Of a DNA stretch of 64,000 nt, positions 11,577 to 24,689 are shown in pieces; the first letter of the stretch is position 1, and each line of letters opens with the position of its first letter. Where the stretch lies: NCBI GenBank assembly GCA_017165825.1, contig CM029380.1, positions 4,236,243 to 4,300,242 on the forward strand, given 5' to 3'. The DNA comes from Hepsetus odoe. Lineage: Eukaryota; Chordata; Actinopteri; Characiformes; Hepsetidae. A program made the position numbers and the translations under genes. The notes under the pieces were generated by a model. It saw only the letters and a list, made by a program, of their open reading frames with translations. It had not been told where the DNA came from and did no database searches.

Positions 11577-11582
<6 letters not shown>
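11035..11582 (-). mobile_element. Internally deleted Tc1-like transposon
   Basis: Long imperfect inverted repeats face each other (about 11055-11185 and 11440-11562): GGCAGGTGTGGAAAAAA at the left, its complement TTTTTTCCACACCTGCC at the right. Between them the minus strand reads the C-terminal end of a Tc1 transposase, STEDLCSVLQDVWNNLPAEF continuing to KAKGGHTKY. Full-length relatives are about 1.6 kb, so most of the transposase, including the N-terminal DNA-binding part and most of the DDE domain, is missing. A reading-frame shift precedes the preserved tail. It cannot be autonomous. The terminal 20 bp are oddly arranged (see findings). The right end abuts a (GT)n tract. Confidence 0.88.

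Positions 11583-11626
<44 letters not shown>
11583..11626. repeat. (GT)n microsatellite
   Basis: About 22 uninterrupted GT units directly adjoin the right end of the Tc1 relic. The expansion may have erased the TA target duplication on that side. Confidence 0.95.
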
Positions 11627-11628
<2 letters not shown>

Positions 11629-12221
11629 TTTAGGTTAATTTAGGTAAATTTTTGTCAGGACAGTTGTTAAAAACAGTGTATAACTATTTCATGTAATAAC
11701 TCTGATGTAGCTCTCAGAGATTTTAAAGAGCTCACATGTCTCACATTTCTGTCAACGACATTGTGCACATTGGGTCTGAACAGGACTACTTACATCAGAC
11801 CACTCTGTTTTTGTTTAGAAGTTATGAAGAAATTTTGAACCACCAACAAAGTCACTATCGTTATGAAACTTGTGTGTTTATAGAAAGTGTGCATTTGAAA
11901 GCAAGGCTAAGCTTTCTTTCTTATATGAGCACACAGGGTTTGTGAGTAAGCTATTGTTGAAAACTAAACCACACAAAAATGTTAAATGCACATTTACATA
12001 AATCAAGTCTGTGGTGTTATTTTGCGTGTGTGTGCTTACTTTCAAGCTTTGAATGCTAAACAGACAACTTTTAGGGAGAAAAAATGCGACCCTTGCATCA
12101 CCACCGCATGAAAAGAAATGCAATCGTTTGCATTTACAGTAAGAGTTTTGCAACAGATGGCAGTTTTTTGTGCTTCCTCTTTCTGCTAACAGGTACTCCA
12201 GCTCCCTTTTTTTTCTTTTTT

Positions 12222-12284
12222 CACTTGCCCTCTTGTTTTTTTTTGTTTTTTTTTTTGTTTTGTTTTTTTTTTTTTTTTTTTTTG
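12222..12284. repeat. Poly-T rich tract
   Basis: Runs of 7-20 T separated by single G or C. On the minus strand this gives spurious lysine-rich frames. Confidence 0.9.
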
Positions 12285-13334
12285 CCTCCCAGGAGAATGA
12301 TGACGAGGGTGAATAATCGAGTGTCTGGGCAGCACTCTTGTACTGTTTATGCATAAGTGGAGGCTAGAAGCATGTGGAATGGTATGGGTATTTAATTAGA
12401 CCTTCTTGGCATACTTTGTCATACCTGCTCACTCAGGTGTGACTCATGTTTGACAGTGAGGGCTGAATCCCCCCTGCTCCCCCCCAAGAAAAGCCTTTTG
12501 TTCCTTATCACTACTTTCCCTCCACACCAGGTGTAGCTGGAGGAAAGCAAACACGGTGGGAACTTGGCGAGGTGCTGAAAAATGTGTCATCGATCTTTTT
12601 TTGGAAGAGCAACCTTAATTTATTAATGAGGTTCAGTGGCACATTTTTGCAATAAAGTTTCCCAAATGGGAGATACACCAACGCGCTTTCCTTTTCTTTT
12701 GGAGAGCTGATGTTTACAGCAGTGCTTTTGGACCATCTGCATCTGGTGCGTTTAATAAATGTATGCTGAGCAGGGCCGGTTATGAGGACAAATGAATGGC
12801 GCTCGCTGTTTGGCAAGTAGTGCGAGACGATCCTGAGATTTATCACAGTTTCGGAAGGAAATGCTGAGCTTAGACGAAGCAAGGGCCCTCATCTGCCTCG
12901 GTTTGCACACACCATACACACACACTTGTATACACTGCCAGGATGTGGGTTCATACGGTTGGTTTATATATAAATTAACAACTTTACAATAAATATTGGC
13001 TTTATTAAAGCTTTGCAAATGGTTTAAAATTGGTTTATGATATAATTCATTACCACTAATAGAAAGCTTAAAGTTAGAGCAGCAGTAAAAGGGCATCAGT
13101 GAGCTCTTATCCTATGAATATGAATATATGATGATGCTGGCAGGTATAATGCTGACCGAGGGAGAAGACAATAACTGACTAACTCGGAGCTTTAACAGTA
13201 GAGATGAAGGTGGGATCTGGCAAGGAACAGGCCATTATTGTACTTGTGTTTTATAACTGTTTATTAATGATTCTGGCCTATTTATTAACAATTATTAAAC
13301 AAATTTAAACTGTTAATAGGTAGTGATATTACAA

Positions 13335-13605
13335 AATGGTGTCAGTCAGTCAGTCATTTTTTGCCGCTTGTCCCAAGTGGTGTCGCGGGGGGGTGCTGGA
13401 GTCCATCCCAGCTCACACAGGGCGAAGGACAGGGGACACACCCTGGACAGGTTGCCAGCCCATCGCAGGGAGGAGCGAGACGGGGACGGCACCTTGCTCA
13501 AGGGTACCTCAGGGCAACCTATTGGGAAGGGGTTCGAACCCCGATCCTCCGATCATGCGGCCAACGCCCAAACCACTAGGCCACTGCTGCCCCTACGCAA
13601 AGTGA
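13335..13605 (+). repeat. Dispersed fish repeat (GTCCATCCCAGCTCACAC family)
   Basis: CCGCTTGTCCCAAGTGGTGTCG, then GGGTGCTGGAGTCCATCCCA, ACACCCTGGACAGGTTGCCA and CCCATCGCAGGG form the block order of a repeat common in fish genomes. A tRNA-like segment GGTTCGAACCCCGATCCTCC follows. Open frames crossing it are repeat-derived. Other partial copies lie at 35100-35170 and 60480-60600. Confidence 0.7.
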
Positions 13606-14747
13606 TGAACACAAAATTTGCCCTTGGAGAACCTTTGAAGAATGCCATTTTAAGGGTTGTTTACACAATGCAAGGGCTCTGTAAAGTGCTGTGGAATGTC
13701 AAAGGACTATTGCAAACGTAGATCCTGCCATCTTCCTCTGTAATGGTTGGATTTTGCTGTTGATACTTTTCATAGAAGCGTATATGGTAATCTGTTTTGT
13801 CTGTGTTTTTTGACAAAGTTAGAGCTTTCTCTGTGTTCAGGAAAAAAATCTGAACACACACTGTTAAAGTTACTTTATACTTATTTGTAAAACCCCCCAT
13901 ACAATGGCTGCACTTTCTCACCCTCGCCGAGACAAACATAGTGAGGTGAGTGTGTGTGTGGGAGGATGTGGGTTAGGGAGGGAGTTGTCTAGGAAGGTGA
14001 GGGGTTGATGAAACAGGGAGAAACCACTGAATAAGCTGCATCTCTACACAACGTTCTCTGCAATGTGGCAAGTGGTTTAAAGTAAACACAGGCTCAAGGC
14101 GATCATCGACTTCATTCCGTGTGTTTGTGTGTGTCAGCTTATCTGTGTGCACGTTTTCGCAAGTGTCGGTGTAGCGTCGGGGTGTTTGTAGCGATCGCTC
14201 CTTTTCCTTCAGAGCCTGTAGTGATCCTCTGAGGCTGATTCAGAAGGAACAGCTTCAGTTATGTTACCTCTGAGCATCTCTGCTGCTTTCGAGCTCTTGT
14301 TATTAAACTGTTCTGTGTGATTAGGGATGGAAAATGTCTTCACCTGCGTATAGTCTGGAGTGTTAAAATCAATTTGAGCCGATTAGCACAACTAATGTGT
14401 AATGTGTAAAAACATTTGTGTGTTATGAAAAATGAATCCTGAATTAATCGAATAGAAGAGTTAAAACAAACACATTCTTTACCCGAGAATCCTAATCGAA
14501 TCAAAATGTTTTGAGGTCAAAGATTTACAGTCCTAGCTGTGTATAGACACACACAGCGGGGCTGCGGTCTAAGGCCTTGCTGAGCTCCACGGGGACGAGT
14601 TGAAAGGGTTTTCTTTTTTTTTGTTTTTTTCTCTTCCTCTGGGGCAAAAAGGGACCCAAAGTGTGTGGAGAGTGAGGCAAAGACAAAGGAGGAGGGAAGA
14701 GGACTTTGGGGTGGTAGTGAGGAGGGGGATCAGTGGAGTCTATTTTT

Positions 14748-14784
14748 CTCTCTCTCTCTCTCTCCCTCCCTCTCTCTCTCTCAC
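14748..14784. repeat. (CT)n microsatellite
   Basis: A CT run interrupted by CCCTCC. Confidence 0.9.
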
Positions 14785-15517
14785 AGCAATGATGAAATAG
14801 GTTGTAAGAAGTTAAGCATAATCTCCCCTCTACACTGGAATATCTATCTCCTGTCGCAAGCCCCTCTCTCCTGTTTCAGAAAGAAAGCAGAAGAGAGAGC
14901 AGGACTGATTTTAAAGAGGGTTTCAGTGGGAATCTCTTGCATTTCACAAGGCTTCAGCCACCTGTCACCAATGACCACGACAGTGGGATCTGTTGCTCTA
15001 GTGTTGTGCAAAAAGGGACGTTTTTTAGAGAATTTAAACTGGAACATCAGCGAAAGAGCAAATAATAAGATAATTAAATAATGACATTATGATGGTTAAT
15101 TTAAGCTCTTATTGTGATGTTTCAATGGTGCTGTAATGTGTGTGTCTTCACTTTTCAAATGCAGAAATAGGTCTTATTCCAACTGTGTGGCTGCAGAATC
15201 CTTTTAGGAGTAAATGTTGTACCGTAGAAGTCACGGATGTAGGCGTTGACAGAGCGGTTAGTTTTTGGCCTTGTTGATATGGTGTCACGCATGCGTCTCT
15301 CATGCAATGAGGTTATTATGAATGGAAGATGGGCTTAGCAATCACAAGCGTACCAAAAGCTTTCAAGTTTTCAGAGTGGACCTAAGAAGCACCAGCTATG
15401 CTATGCTTTATATTAAGAATGTTTTTGATCAAGCCACCTTATTTGACCCAGTTGATTTTTGTGCAGTAAAATGTGGATATTCACAACATCTTTCTCTCTC
15501 TTTTGCACTCTCGTTCT

Positions 15518-15519
<2 letters not shown>

Positions 15520-15548
<29 letters not shown>
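15520..15548. repeat. Poly-T tract
   Basis: About 29 consecutive T bases. Confidence 0.9.
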
Positions 15549-17030
15549 GTGGCATTGAGGGTTTTCTTGGACTGCCGGGCTGCTGTGAGAGGCTTCGTGA
15601 ATGTCTCCGAGTTGCATCATCTCACCAGCAATATGCCGCAGTTTTTACCCGCAGTGGCGTGCTGCTCCTAGGTTTCTCACGCTGCAAAATGCAGCCAAGA
15701 GATAAACGGGGCGGCCCGAAAAAAGAAAGAAAGAAAACTCTGAAAAGGGGCACGGTCGTAGACAGAGGAAAAGAACAAGCTCTTTCCCAATTGTTAGCCT
15801 TATAAACCGAGGTGTCAAGGACAAGCAGGTGTGTAAATGTGAAGATGGTTGAGGTCATTATGGTGCTGCACTCAAAAGCTCACAGCCTCTCTTTAAGCGA
15901 GACAGATTAGAAATGGAAGGTCTTCTTACAAACCCTGACTACCTGGATGGAGTCGGTCAGCTACGGTACCCTCATGAGGGTTCGAGGAGGGGGAAGGCTA
16001 ATAGATGATTGAAAAGTGGGGAGGAGGTGGAAGAGGGAAGAATAAGAAGGAAGAGGAGGTGAAAAGAAGGCAGCAGTTGTCATAAATGTCACCCCGCTGA
16101 AGTGTACGCTGTTTACAGTGTTATTACTTTATTAGTTGCTAAGTTTGGGAAAGCCCAATTACATTTGTATTCAGTTTAGATTCTTTACCGGTTTGAGTCT
16201 TTGGACTTTTTTTCATGTCAAAAATGACTTTCCAATGAAACCTTATGAACAATAGTAGCTTGTCAACGTTCAAATAACCGATTATCTACTGATAAATATG
16301 ACAGAGGTGTCGATTCAAGGTTTCAGTCAAGAGATTCAATAAGCAACAAGTGTGAAATATTTCACACAAACTAACATTTTACTGATCACCGGAAACGACT
16401 GTCTGAATGTCTGAGGTTTAGTGGTAGCTTCCCACACCCAGGATAAGCCCCAAAGAAAGGCTTTTCAGTGGGGAATCACCAGGGGCAGTGCAATTTTTTT
16501 CTAAGACCAGACTTAATCCTGGTGTCAGAGCCAGACTGAAAGTATCAGAATGGTCTCATGAGTAGACAGGCGACACAGATCATGTTCACACACGGTGAAC
16601 TTAGGGCCAATGCACTCTTGTGTTGTGAGTACAAGGGCTGTCATGATTAATCAGTTTAACTTTATTTATGAGCTAAGTTGATGAGAAAACTTCTCCTGAT
16701 GGGCTCTCTTACAGAATCCAATTATATGCATTTATGCAAATTTTAAAAGCTTGGAGTTTTTCAGTATTAGGTTTAAAAAGTCTGTGCATGCTTTAAAATT
16801 GCTCAGCAAAGTAAATTTTTGTTGTTTTCCCCTTTTTAAGACATCGTATTATCAGATTAAATACCAAAATAATGAGTAGGTTCCTTGTCTGCTACTGTAA
16901 TTTACATGGACGGCTCCAGCGAGTCCACGGTGGAGTGAAAACGAAGCATCTGCGTCAGTTTGTTACTGAACGAGGCTCATGTGAAGTGACACAATAACGG
17001 GCTCCAGAGTGTCCAGGCTGGGCGGAAAAA

Positions 17031-17041
17031 CGCTGACTCAT
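17031..17041 (+). promoter_or_regulatory. NF-E2/CNC-sMaf-like site in mafg intron 1
   Basis: CGCTGACTCAT matches the NF-E2 consensus TGCTGA(G/C)TCA(T/C) at 10 of 11 positions. It is a candidate site for the factors MafG dimerises with. A single motif match in 20 kb is weak evidence. Confidence 0.3.
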
Positions 17042-17729
17042 GGTGTTGAGTGTGATTGTGGTGACGAAATGCAAAACGATGGCCGTGTGGACAGTCCCTC
17101 TGTGCCAGCCGGACAGTCTGTTCAGAGCAGAGACAAAAACTGATAACCAACACAGTGCACAGAGGGGTCCAACACTTGCGCACAGCACATACTCTCACAC
17201 TCCTTTTCAGTATTGTCTCTCCTTTATTTCTCTCCTGCCTTCTTAGTTTTTTACGATTTCTTTCTTTATATCTTTCCTACTTTTTTCTGTTAATTCTTGA
17301 ATAGTCCTTTTTCTTTCTCCCCCCCCCCCAATCTATAGGTTATTTATTTCTTTCTGCTGTTGCTGTTTTTGTGCTGACCCGTGTGAGAGGAGGGGAAATA
17401 AGATTTAGTTAACTTTATCTCCGTCTGCCTCTGAAAGGGTGGGGGGACCAAATTAACCTACGAGTTTCTCTTGTGGAAAAAGCCCTTACTAAATAAAAAA
17501 GGCACCCACTTCCTGACTCGGCACTTTTTTCTGCTTGTGTTAGGAAATTTGTCATCACACGCGCTCACTACCTGAGATGAGAAAGGCTGGAGATAGAAAA
17601 CGCTTTTCTTCTTTCTTGCCTGACTTACAGCGTTCAGAGGCACGCCGGTACTTCCTCTCCTGAGCTACCTTTTTACTGCCTCCTTTACTTGAACAAGTCT
17701 CACTGCACCTCTTTTTCTTTCTGCAGATT

Positions 17730-17760
17730 CCTTTTTCTTTCTTTCTTTCTGCAGATTCCC

Positions 17761-17791
<31 letters not shown>

Positions 17792-17793
17792 TC
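17730..17793. repeat. (TTTC)n microsatellite
   Basis: Two TTTC arrays separated by a duplicated CTGCAGATTCC word; the duplicate shows the block itself was tandemly copied. Confidence 0.9.
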
Positions 17794-18335
17794 ACCTTTA
17801 TCCATCCTCTTCTCTCTCTCGCTCACTCCCTCATGCTCTTAGCTCAACATATAATGTTTTTTCTGCTGTATATTGATCATTTAAACTGTAAGAGTGTCTT
17901 ACTCTGCTGATAACCCTTTCTTTCTCTTCTTCTGTTCAATTATTCACTTCACACTTTGGGAGAGTCTGTCTCAAATCAATAGCATGGCTGCTTTTAGAAA
18001 CAGTGAATGAGAGGGGACCACTGAAAGAGAATTTTGTTCACTGTGCCCTTTTTTTGGTCTTTTCTGTATTGTGCCTTTTTTGGCTTCATTTGAAAAGTGT
18101 TGGTCCTCTCTCATTCACAAATGTTTATTTGCCAGAGGATCAGAGCTGAGCCTTTTAATTGGAGGATAAACAAGCACCTGAGACTGAATAAATGAACAGA
18201 TTTTTATAACGTAGTCTTATTACAGCCTCCCAGGCGTCAGCATTCAGTCCTCTTATTCATGCATTGTGATGGGTCCGATATGGCTCCATTGAGCTAAATC
18301 CCCTTGGTGAGTTTGTCTGTGGGTCTTTGTGCCTG

Positions 18336-18337
<2 letters not shown>

Positions 18338-18384
<47 letters not shown>
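18338..18384. repeat. (GT)n microsatellite
   Basis: About 23 uninterrupted GT units. Confidence 0.95.
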
Positions 18385-18387
<3 letters not shown>

Positions 18388-18715
18388 TCTAAGCCGGTTG
18401 TACGCTAGAGCCACGCTTACCAGGAATTCGCAAAGACGTCTGCACTTCACACAAGAGCACCAAACAGGATTAAAAAGGCTAAATGTGGCCCACAAACGGA
18501 CACACCCACACGTACACACTGGGTGAAATGGCCCTGGCCATGATTTTACATGCGTTCAAAGGTCCAGTTTGCCAAAAGTATTTTACCAAAGGTAGCTCTT
18601 TCCTTTTTGTGAGTTACTTGACCATCAAAGTCCTGTTGTCTTACTGTATATGTGTGGAAAAAACAATTAAAACCAAATAAAATTCATGTCTGAGGTATGG
18701 CCCAAATGTACATTT

Positions 18716-18746
18716 TTTTATTTTATTTTATTTTATTTTATTTTAC
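18716..18746. repeat. (TTTTA)n microsatellite
   Basis: Six TTTTA/ATTTT pentamers in tandem. Confidence 0.9.
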
Positions 18747-19524
18747 TCTCAGTTCTATGCTGAAATGCATAACATGACCTTTCAGCATTTCTCACAGTGG
18801 AAAATAAACAACTTGGAAGGTGAATCGGAAGAAAAAGCATTAGATATTAATTCCGACAATCATTTTAAGGAGTCTCGTTGTAATCCAAGTGTTATTAATT
18901 GTATATTACTCCAACACTGCTGTAATACTTATCCTTGCTGTGATCTAGTTCTTTTTCAGATGATCAGAAAAGCTCTGTAAGCTGACCAGAGTGATGCCTG
19001 TTCAGTTTATTATTAGAACCAACTGATACAAGGGTTGGACAATAAAATTAGATGATATTTATGGAAAACGACTTTATTAGATTGATGAGGGGTTTATGCT
19101 CTTTGACTTTGTGACAACACTGACATTACCTGCCCAAAACTAGAGAATTAGAAATGGGGTCCCCATTAACAGTACACTAATACTCAGATAGAACTCAAAT
19201 CTATGAAGTTCCTCCATTTTATTCATCTTTATCCCTTCCTCTCCTCATCCATCTGTGCCTTCGCTCTTTTACTCATCCCCCCCCGGTCTCTTGCTGGCTG
19301 CTTTGGTTGTCTCAGCAGTCGCGTGGAGAGGCGTGTTGAAGGCCTTGCAGTTTTGTAGCGGTGGATCAACACAGGAACTTTTTCTAATTGGAGGTTTTAG
19401 CGGTGCTGGATGCTGAGTTCAGGGCTTTTCTCCCCTCCGCTCGACCCCAATCCGCCTCCCCAGCCACTAAGCTCCCGCAAATGTGTCGAGGATGCACTTT
19501 CGGCCGGGGTTCTTTTCCTCCAGC

Positions 19525-19525
<1 letters not shown>

Positions 19526-19555
<30 letters not shown>

Positions 19556-19777
19556 TCTCTCTCTCTCTCTCACACTCGTACTGCTTCTTACACACTGTAT
19601 CGTTCCCTCTCTCGCTTCTGACATTTTGACTTTCACTTCTTCCTTTTTCTTTCTGTCTTCTTTTCTTGTTTTTCTCTTTTACTTTCTTTTTGTTTTAATT
19701 CTTTTTTTTGTTTTCTTTGTTTGTTTTTCTTAGTTTTCCATTTTTTCCTCCTTAATTCTCTCCACCCCCCCTCTCTT

Positions 19778-19826
<49 letters not shown>
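19526..19826. repeat. Pyrimidine-rich block with two (CT)n tracts
   Basis: CT runs at about 19526-19572 and 19777-19824 enclose a strongly pyrimidine-biased, T-rich stretch. The bias gives spurious long leucine/serine/phenylalanine frames on one strand and RE-repeats on the other. Confidence 0.85.
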
Positions 19827-19827
<1 letters not shown>

Positions 19828-21849
19828 TTTAACACTCAGCAATTTTGCCCTTCCAGTTGTGTGTGTGTGTCAGCATTCTTTGGGCCAATAGGGAAGAATT
19901 CAGTGTGCGCCTGCAAAAGGCTGCTACCACGGTGACCACCCACCTCAGCACACTCTTCCTTCTTCTGCAGGATGATGGACACACACACACACACACACAC
20001 ACCTTGACTAATATGACACATATGACATTACACAAACTTTTTATTGTCAAGAGTGTCAATAGTGTTAGTCTTTGGAACCTTTAACTCATTATTTTCAAGA
20101 CCGCCGATACCTGTGTGATACCTGTACAACAGTGCTTCCCTATTTATAGCAATTAATGAAGCTACTTTTGTGGGTGGATAATTCCACGCTGTGGTAACAG
20201 CAAATGCGGTGGGACAGAAGTCCGGAGGACATTCCTGGTCATGTTTTTGCTGGAACAGAATGGTAGTTGGCTAGTTTATGGAAAAATCTAAAATCATAAC
20301 TTTGAGATAACAAGAGACTTTTTGAAGAACTTGAAGGAGTTGCAGCTTTTTATACTTAAAAAATCAGCAGTAGTGTCAATGTTTTTCTCATATTTCCATT
20401 GATCTGTATCAGCTGAACAGTTTCAGTTCACATTGTGCTTTATATGATGGAAATAAGTTGTGAAATTAAACACTCATTGTACTATCAATCAGGAGATAAT
20501 GCAGTAATTTCGATGGGCCTGTTTTTGCCATTGACCTTTATTTATCTGTTAAAGACACTACATTTAAAATAAATACAAGTAAAAAAATAAACACTTAATT
20601 GTGACTTTTTAGATCTCTTCTCGAGAAAGTCTAGCGTTAACAGTCCCCCCCGTTTCCGTTTCCATTTAATGAAACAATTTTGAATCTAAATCTTGATAAA
20701 GGTTCTGAATGATCCACTACTTCTATTCATTTGAATACATTTTTAGTTTGTTATACATTCTGTTTTGTTTTGCCGTCCTGAACCCCCAAAATGCAGGTGG
20801 CACAAGCATCCAAATAAATAAACATAAACATAATACTAAAAAGACTTAGAAAAATGTTAGAACTGAAGTTTTACTTCATGCTGTGTCATTATTTTGTTTT
20901 CTGAGACTTTTTCAAAATCTCATATTGCTTTTTGTAGTTTGGCTGGTCAACTTTCCACTTTTCATGTCTGTTGGTACACCCTTTCAAAAACTAGGATTTG
21001 TTAGATAAATCTCTTTATTATATAAAAAATATATATATTTATGTATATAAATGAAGGACTTTTAGAGTATTCAACCTGTCAGCCAGGTGATGCAATCATC
21101 ATTATATTAAATATGTTATTTAAAACTCTGATTTCTTACATTTCAAACAATCTAATAATTACATGTTTTGGTCATTTTGGATTACTTTTGATGAATGAAT
21201 TGGGATATTTGGGATTCAAATTTTCAGTGCTTCTGAACTGATTTTATTTTTTAAGTACATCAAACTAAAACTACTATTCAATTCAATCGATTACACTGTA
21301 GCCAATCCCAGTTGACCTTTTGTCATTTTTCAGTTTTTGTCAATTCATTAATTTTATGAGCCTTTTAATTGGAAAAAAAATTATTCATCGTATTTCAGGT
21401 CATTACAGATGTGGTCATGCAGAAATAATGAATTATTAGGTGATGCAACCCAATGTGCAACAATCATTTAACCCAATCATTTAACATTTAAGCTTTATGT
21501 GAAATTTATTGATACAGCTATGATGTGCATAGATATTATATTGAATACATGCATGTGTGTGTGTGTGAAAAGGCAGTAATGAGACTAAACACTTGCCATT
21601 AGGATGCAATAATCTCAATTTATTGTGCATAAAAAAACACAACCATAGAATTACAGTCTTAAATACAGTAGACACTCTAAAAAATCATTTAGAGTAGAAG
21701 TAAATATACATTTTTCTTACAAGTAATTGGCTGTGCTGCCTTTTGGTTGTTGGGAAGGGATGTATATGGGAGCCAGTCAGAATCATTTACATATATCTTT
21801 AACACATACATTTATTTTAATGCAATGCATTGTTTTACTGCACTTACAG

Positions 21850-22330
21850 CTGAGAAAGACGCAACAATCAGCCACAACATTGAAGCCAAGGACAGGTGGA
21901 GTTAAAGTATTTACAGTGGCACCTTTCATGGGAGGGTCTGTTAGGCAGCAAGTGAACTGTCACTTCCTGAAATTGATGTATGATGTAATGGTATATTTGG
22001 AAAAGAGCAGCTTTGGCAAGTCTCGAATTGTTGTGGCTCTCTTGGACGCTTTGGTCAGTGGCTGCCAGCCGGAGAGCCTGTGACTGGTCATGGGTCAAGT
22101 GTTCAGCACATCCACATCATGTGGGGGAGTGTACCTCACCCTATAAGGAGAAGACAAGCCATTGGAGGGAGAGTGATATTCTGGTTGGAAACTTTGAGTC
22201 CTGGCATTGATGTGAATTCTTCCACAACAAAAACGACCTCCTTAAACATTCCTGCAGACCTTGCCGTTTATAGGATCTGCTGCCAGTTACCACAGCATAT
22301 CTTCAGAAGTCCATGTCTCAGTGATTTGCC
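21850..22330 (+). mobile_element. Decayed Tc1-like transposon relic
   Basis: Ordered fragments match a second Tc1 family of fish: ATCAGCCACAACATTGAAGCC near the left end, then GGCACCTTTCATGGGAGGGT, TTAGGCAGCAAGTGAACTGT, GGCAAGTCTCGAATTGTTGT and, further right, TTTGAGTCCTGGCATTGATG and ACCTCCTTAAACATTCCTGC. The last two belong to the middle of the transposase gene of the family. The middle segments between them are deleted, frames are broken and the right end is not recognisable. I judged this by eye against remembered family features. Confidence 0.7.
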
Positions 22331-22517
22331 AGCATGATGGGGACATAGACATGATGGGGACAGCTTTGTTGAAATCAAGAACATCCACTGCCTAAATGAA
22401 TTTACTTTATATTGAGTGTCCCCAAACACACCATAAATAATGGTATGTGCACTACACAAAACCATATGCATGCTCACAACAACATATCCATAATATCATA
22501 TCTACAGATGGTCACAA

Positions 22518-22542
22518 ACACACACACACACACACACACATA
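22518..22542. repeat. (CA)n microsatellite
   Basis: About twelve CA units flanked by ATATCC. Confidence 0.85.
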
Positions 22543-23903
22543 TCCTGGCAGGAGAGTAAGTCCTTTATCAGAGTTAATGTGGTTTTGTTGGCGCTGCGGG
22601 AGGACGTCTGCTTCTTGCTGGTGACCTCTCCTCAGAGAGGAATATTAAACAGAATCACCGTCAGTGTGTGGGAGTGTGTGTTTGTGTTTGTGGGTGGGTA
22701 GGTGGACGAGTGGCTGTGTGTGTGTGTAGGTGGTGGGTTTAGAGGCGAGGGGTTATTATGTTGCCCTCATGTCCTTTTTGTATGTTCTTCTGTTACACAT
22801 CTTCAAAGTCAAATCGCTGTATATGCTCTATGAGAGAGAGAGAGAGGGAGAGAGAGATGATTCCTTTGTGTGTCCGACACATTATCATCTCTTGCTCTGT
22901 CCTCTGTTTTCTCTTCATCACTGTCTCTCTCCTCTCTTTCCCCTCGCTGTCTCGTTCAGTTTGTTTTGAAGACGGCCGCTGCCCTTTTCATGCAATTGAC
23001 ACACAGTGAAATAACCATCTGAAGTTGAGGATGTTTTTGTTCCTTCTTAAAGTTAGCATAATGGAGACATGTTTTGTTTTTTTGCAACAGGAACAGCATG
23101 AAAGAGTGAGGTTTCTTAATGCCAGTGTGACCAGGCAGAAGTGGCAGGGAACAGCTGCTCAGATGGAGTGGGGAAATCAGTACATGTTGCACTATTGAGC
23201 CCACATGGGTAGAAATTGAAATGTAGGCTAGACGTTGCCCGCTGTGTGCACCATATGGACGAATCACTTTTTCTTTTTTTTTTGTAACGCTCATCTCATC
23301 TATTAGGCAAGTAAAAATGCCCTCTGCGTCATGATGCCTCAGTGTGAAGGTGTGCAGTGTATTACAATTAAGAATAACAATCATATGGGATATATATTTT
23401 GTTAATAATTACAGATGGGATGGTCCCAGTATGTAAAACTACACATCGCTAGATTTGGGAAGAAAAATCAAAACAAGTCATGTCAGAGTCATTGGTATCA
23501 ACAGATAAAACATTTTAATGGACAGATTTGAAGATTGAATTTGATATTTGAATCTGATATCTGATGAAGTTCTTCTTGAACTCCAGAAGAGCAGATTGTT
23601 TAGGCAATGCAGGTTTATTTGGATTATAGTCGCTTTTCATCACCTTTCATTCTACAGAAATGTTTTTATTATTCTGTTGCTAATGCAGGTAGTAATTTCT
23701 ACATTTTAAGTATTTATGAAAAATAATGCATTTCAAATATGAAAATGAATAAACTCAGCATCCCATGCATTTCTGAGATTTCTTTTAAAAAGAAATTAAA
23801 TGATCGAGTCGTGGTTTGTAATTATACAGTAACAATCGAATCATGAAAAGGTCAGAGATTTATGCATCTATCATTCATGAATATGAGGAGAAATCCTGAT
23901 TTC

Positions 23904-23908
<5 letters not shown>

Positions 23909-23957
<49 letters not shown>
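23909..23957. repeat. (GA)n microsatellite
   Basis: About 24 GA units. Confidence 0.95.
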
Positions 23958-23961
<4 letters not shown>

Positions 23962-24167
23962 AGGAGAGGGGTCGGCGATGCCTGAGCGGTGGGCGGCAAA
24001 GAGAGAGCAGGGGCTGATGGGGGATGGGGGTCGGGCACCAGGGAAATAAGACGATCGCTGATAGAGACAAAGCCCCTCCCCCTCAGGTTAGAGCACATTA
24101 ATCCGTTCTTTTTGTGTAGCCTCTTCATAATTATCTTGGAGTGCAGAAATGAAGGAGGGATGCCATC

Positions 24168-24173
<6 letters not shown>

Positions 24174-24205
<32 letters not shown>
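24174..24205. repeat. (GT)n microsatellite
   Basis: About 15 GT units after a short ATAT run. Confidence 0.95.
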
Positions 24206-24206
<1 letters not shown>

Positions 24207-24689
24207 CTAGTTGCTCCTCGCACTCTGTGCTTGTCATAGATTTGACTCATTTGTTCTGTATTGTCTCTGTATTGTCTGGGCTGTGTTTGTGAATGATTGG
24301 AAAGTTATGGGGATTGATGATATTTTAATTATTCATATTAATTAATAATACTCAGTTATGGTCGTTTCACATCTCTATGATTATTGTCTCTGTTGTCTCT
24401 CTGCAAAACTCACTTCAGGAGAGTATATTTACACCACAAGATCACCAGATCAGCATTGACAGTTTTGCAAATGCTTATTCCATATTTACGTATAAAGGAC
24501 AAGTGAAATAAAGAAAACAGGTTCAGTTAAATGTCTGTCATCCTAAAATCTAGCAAAAGTGGCATCATGAAATGATCTTTTTTTGTCTTTTTTATTCAGA
24601 AAATTGATTGTCCCTGTTTTGTGTTGCGTCTGTTAGTAGTCTGTTACTCTGGTTGTGTTAGTTATTCCTAATGTTGGTGGATTTTATTA

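Noticed and set aside
19020..19140. GGGTTGGACAATAAAATTAG as the end of another Tc1-type MITE
   Set aside because: The opening word resembles a fish DNA-transposon terminus, but no matching second end or body was found.
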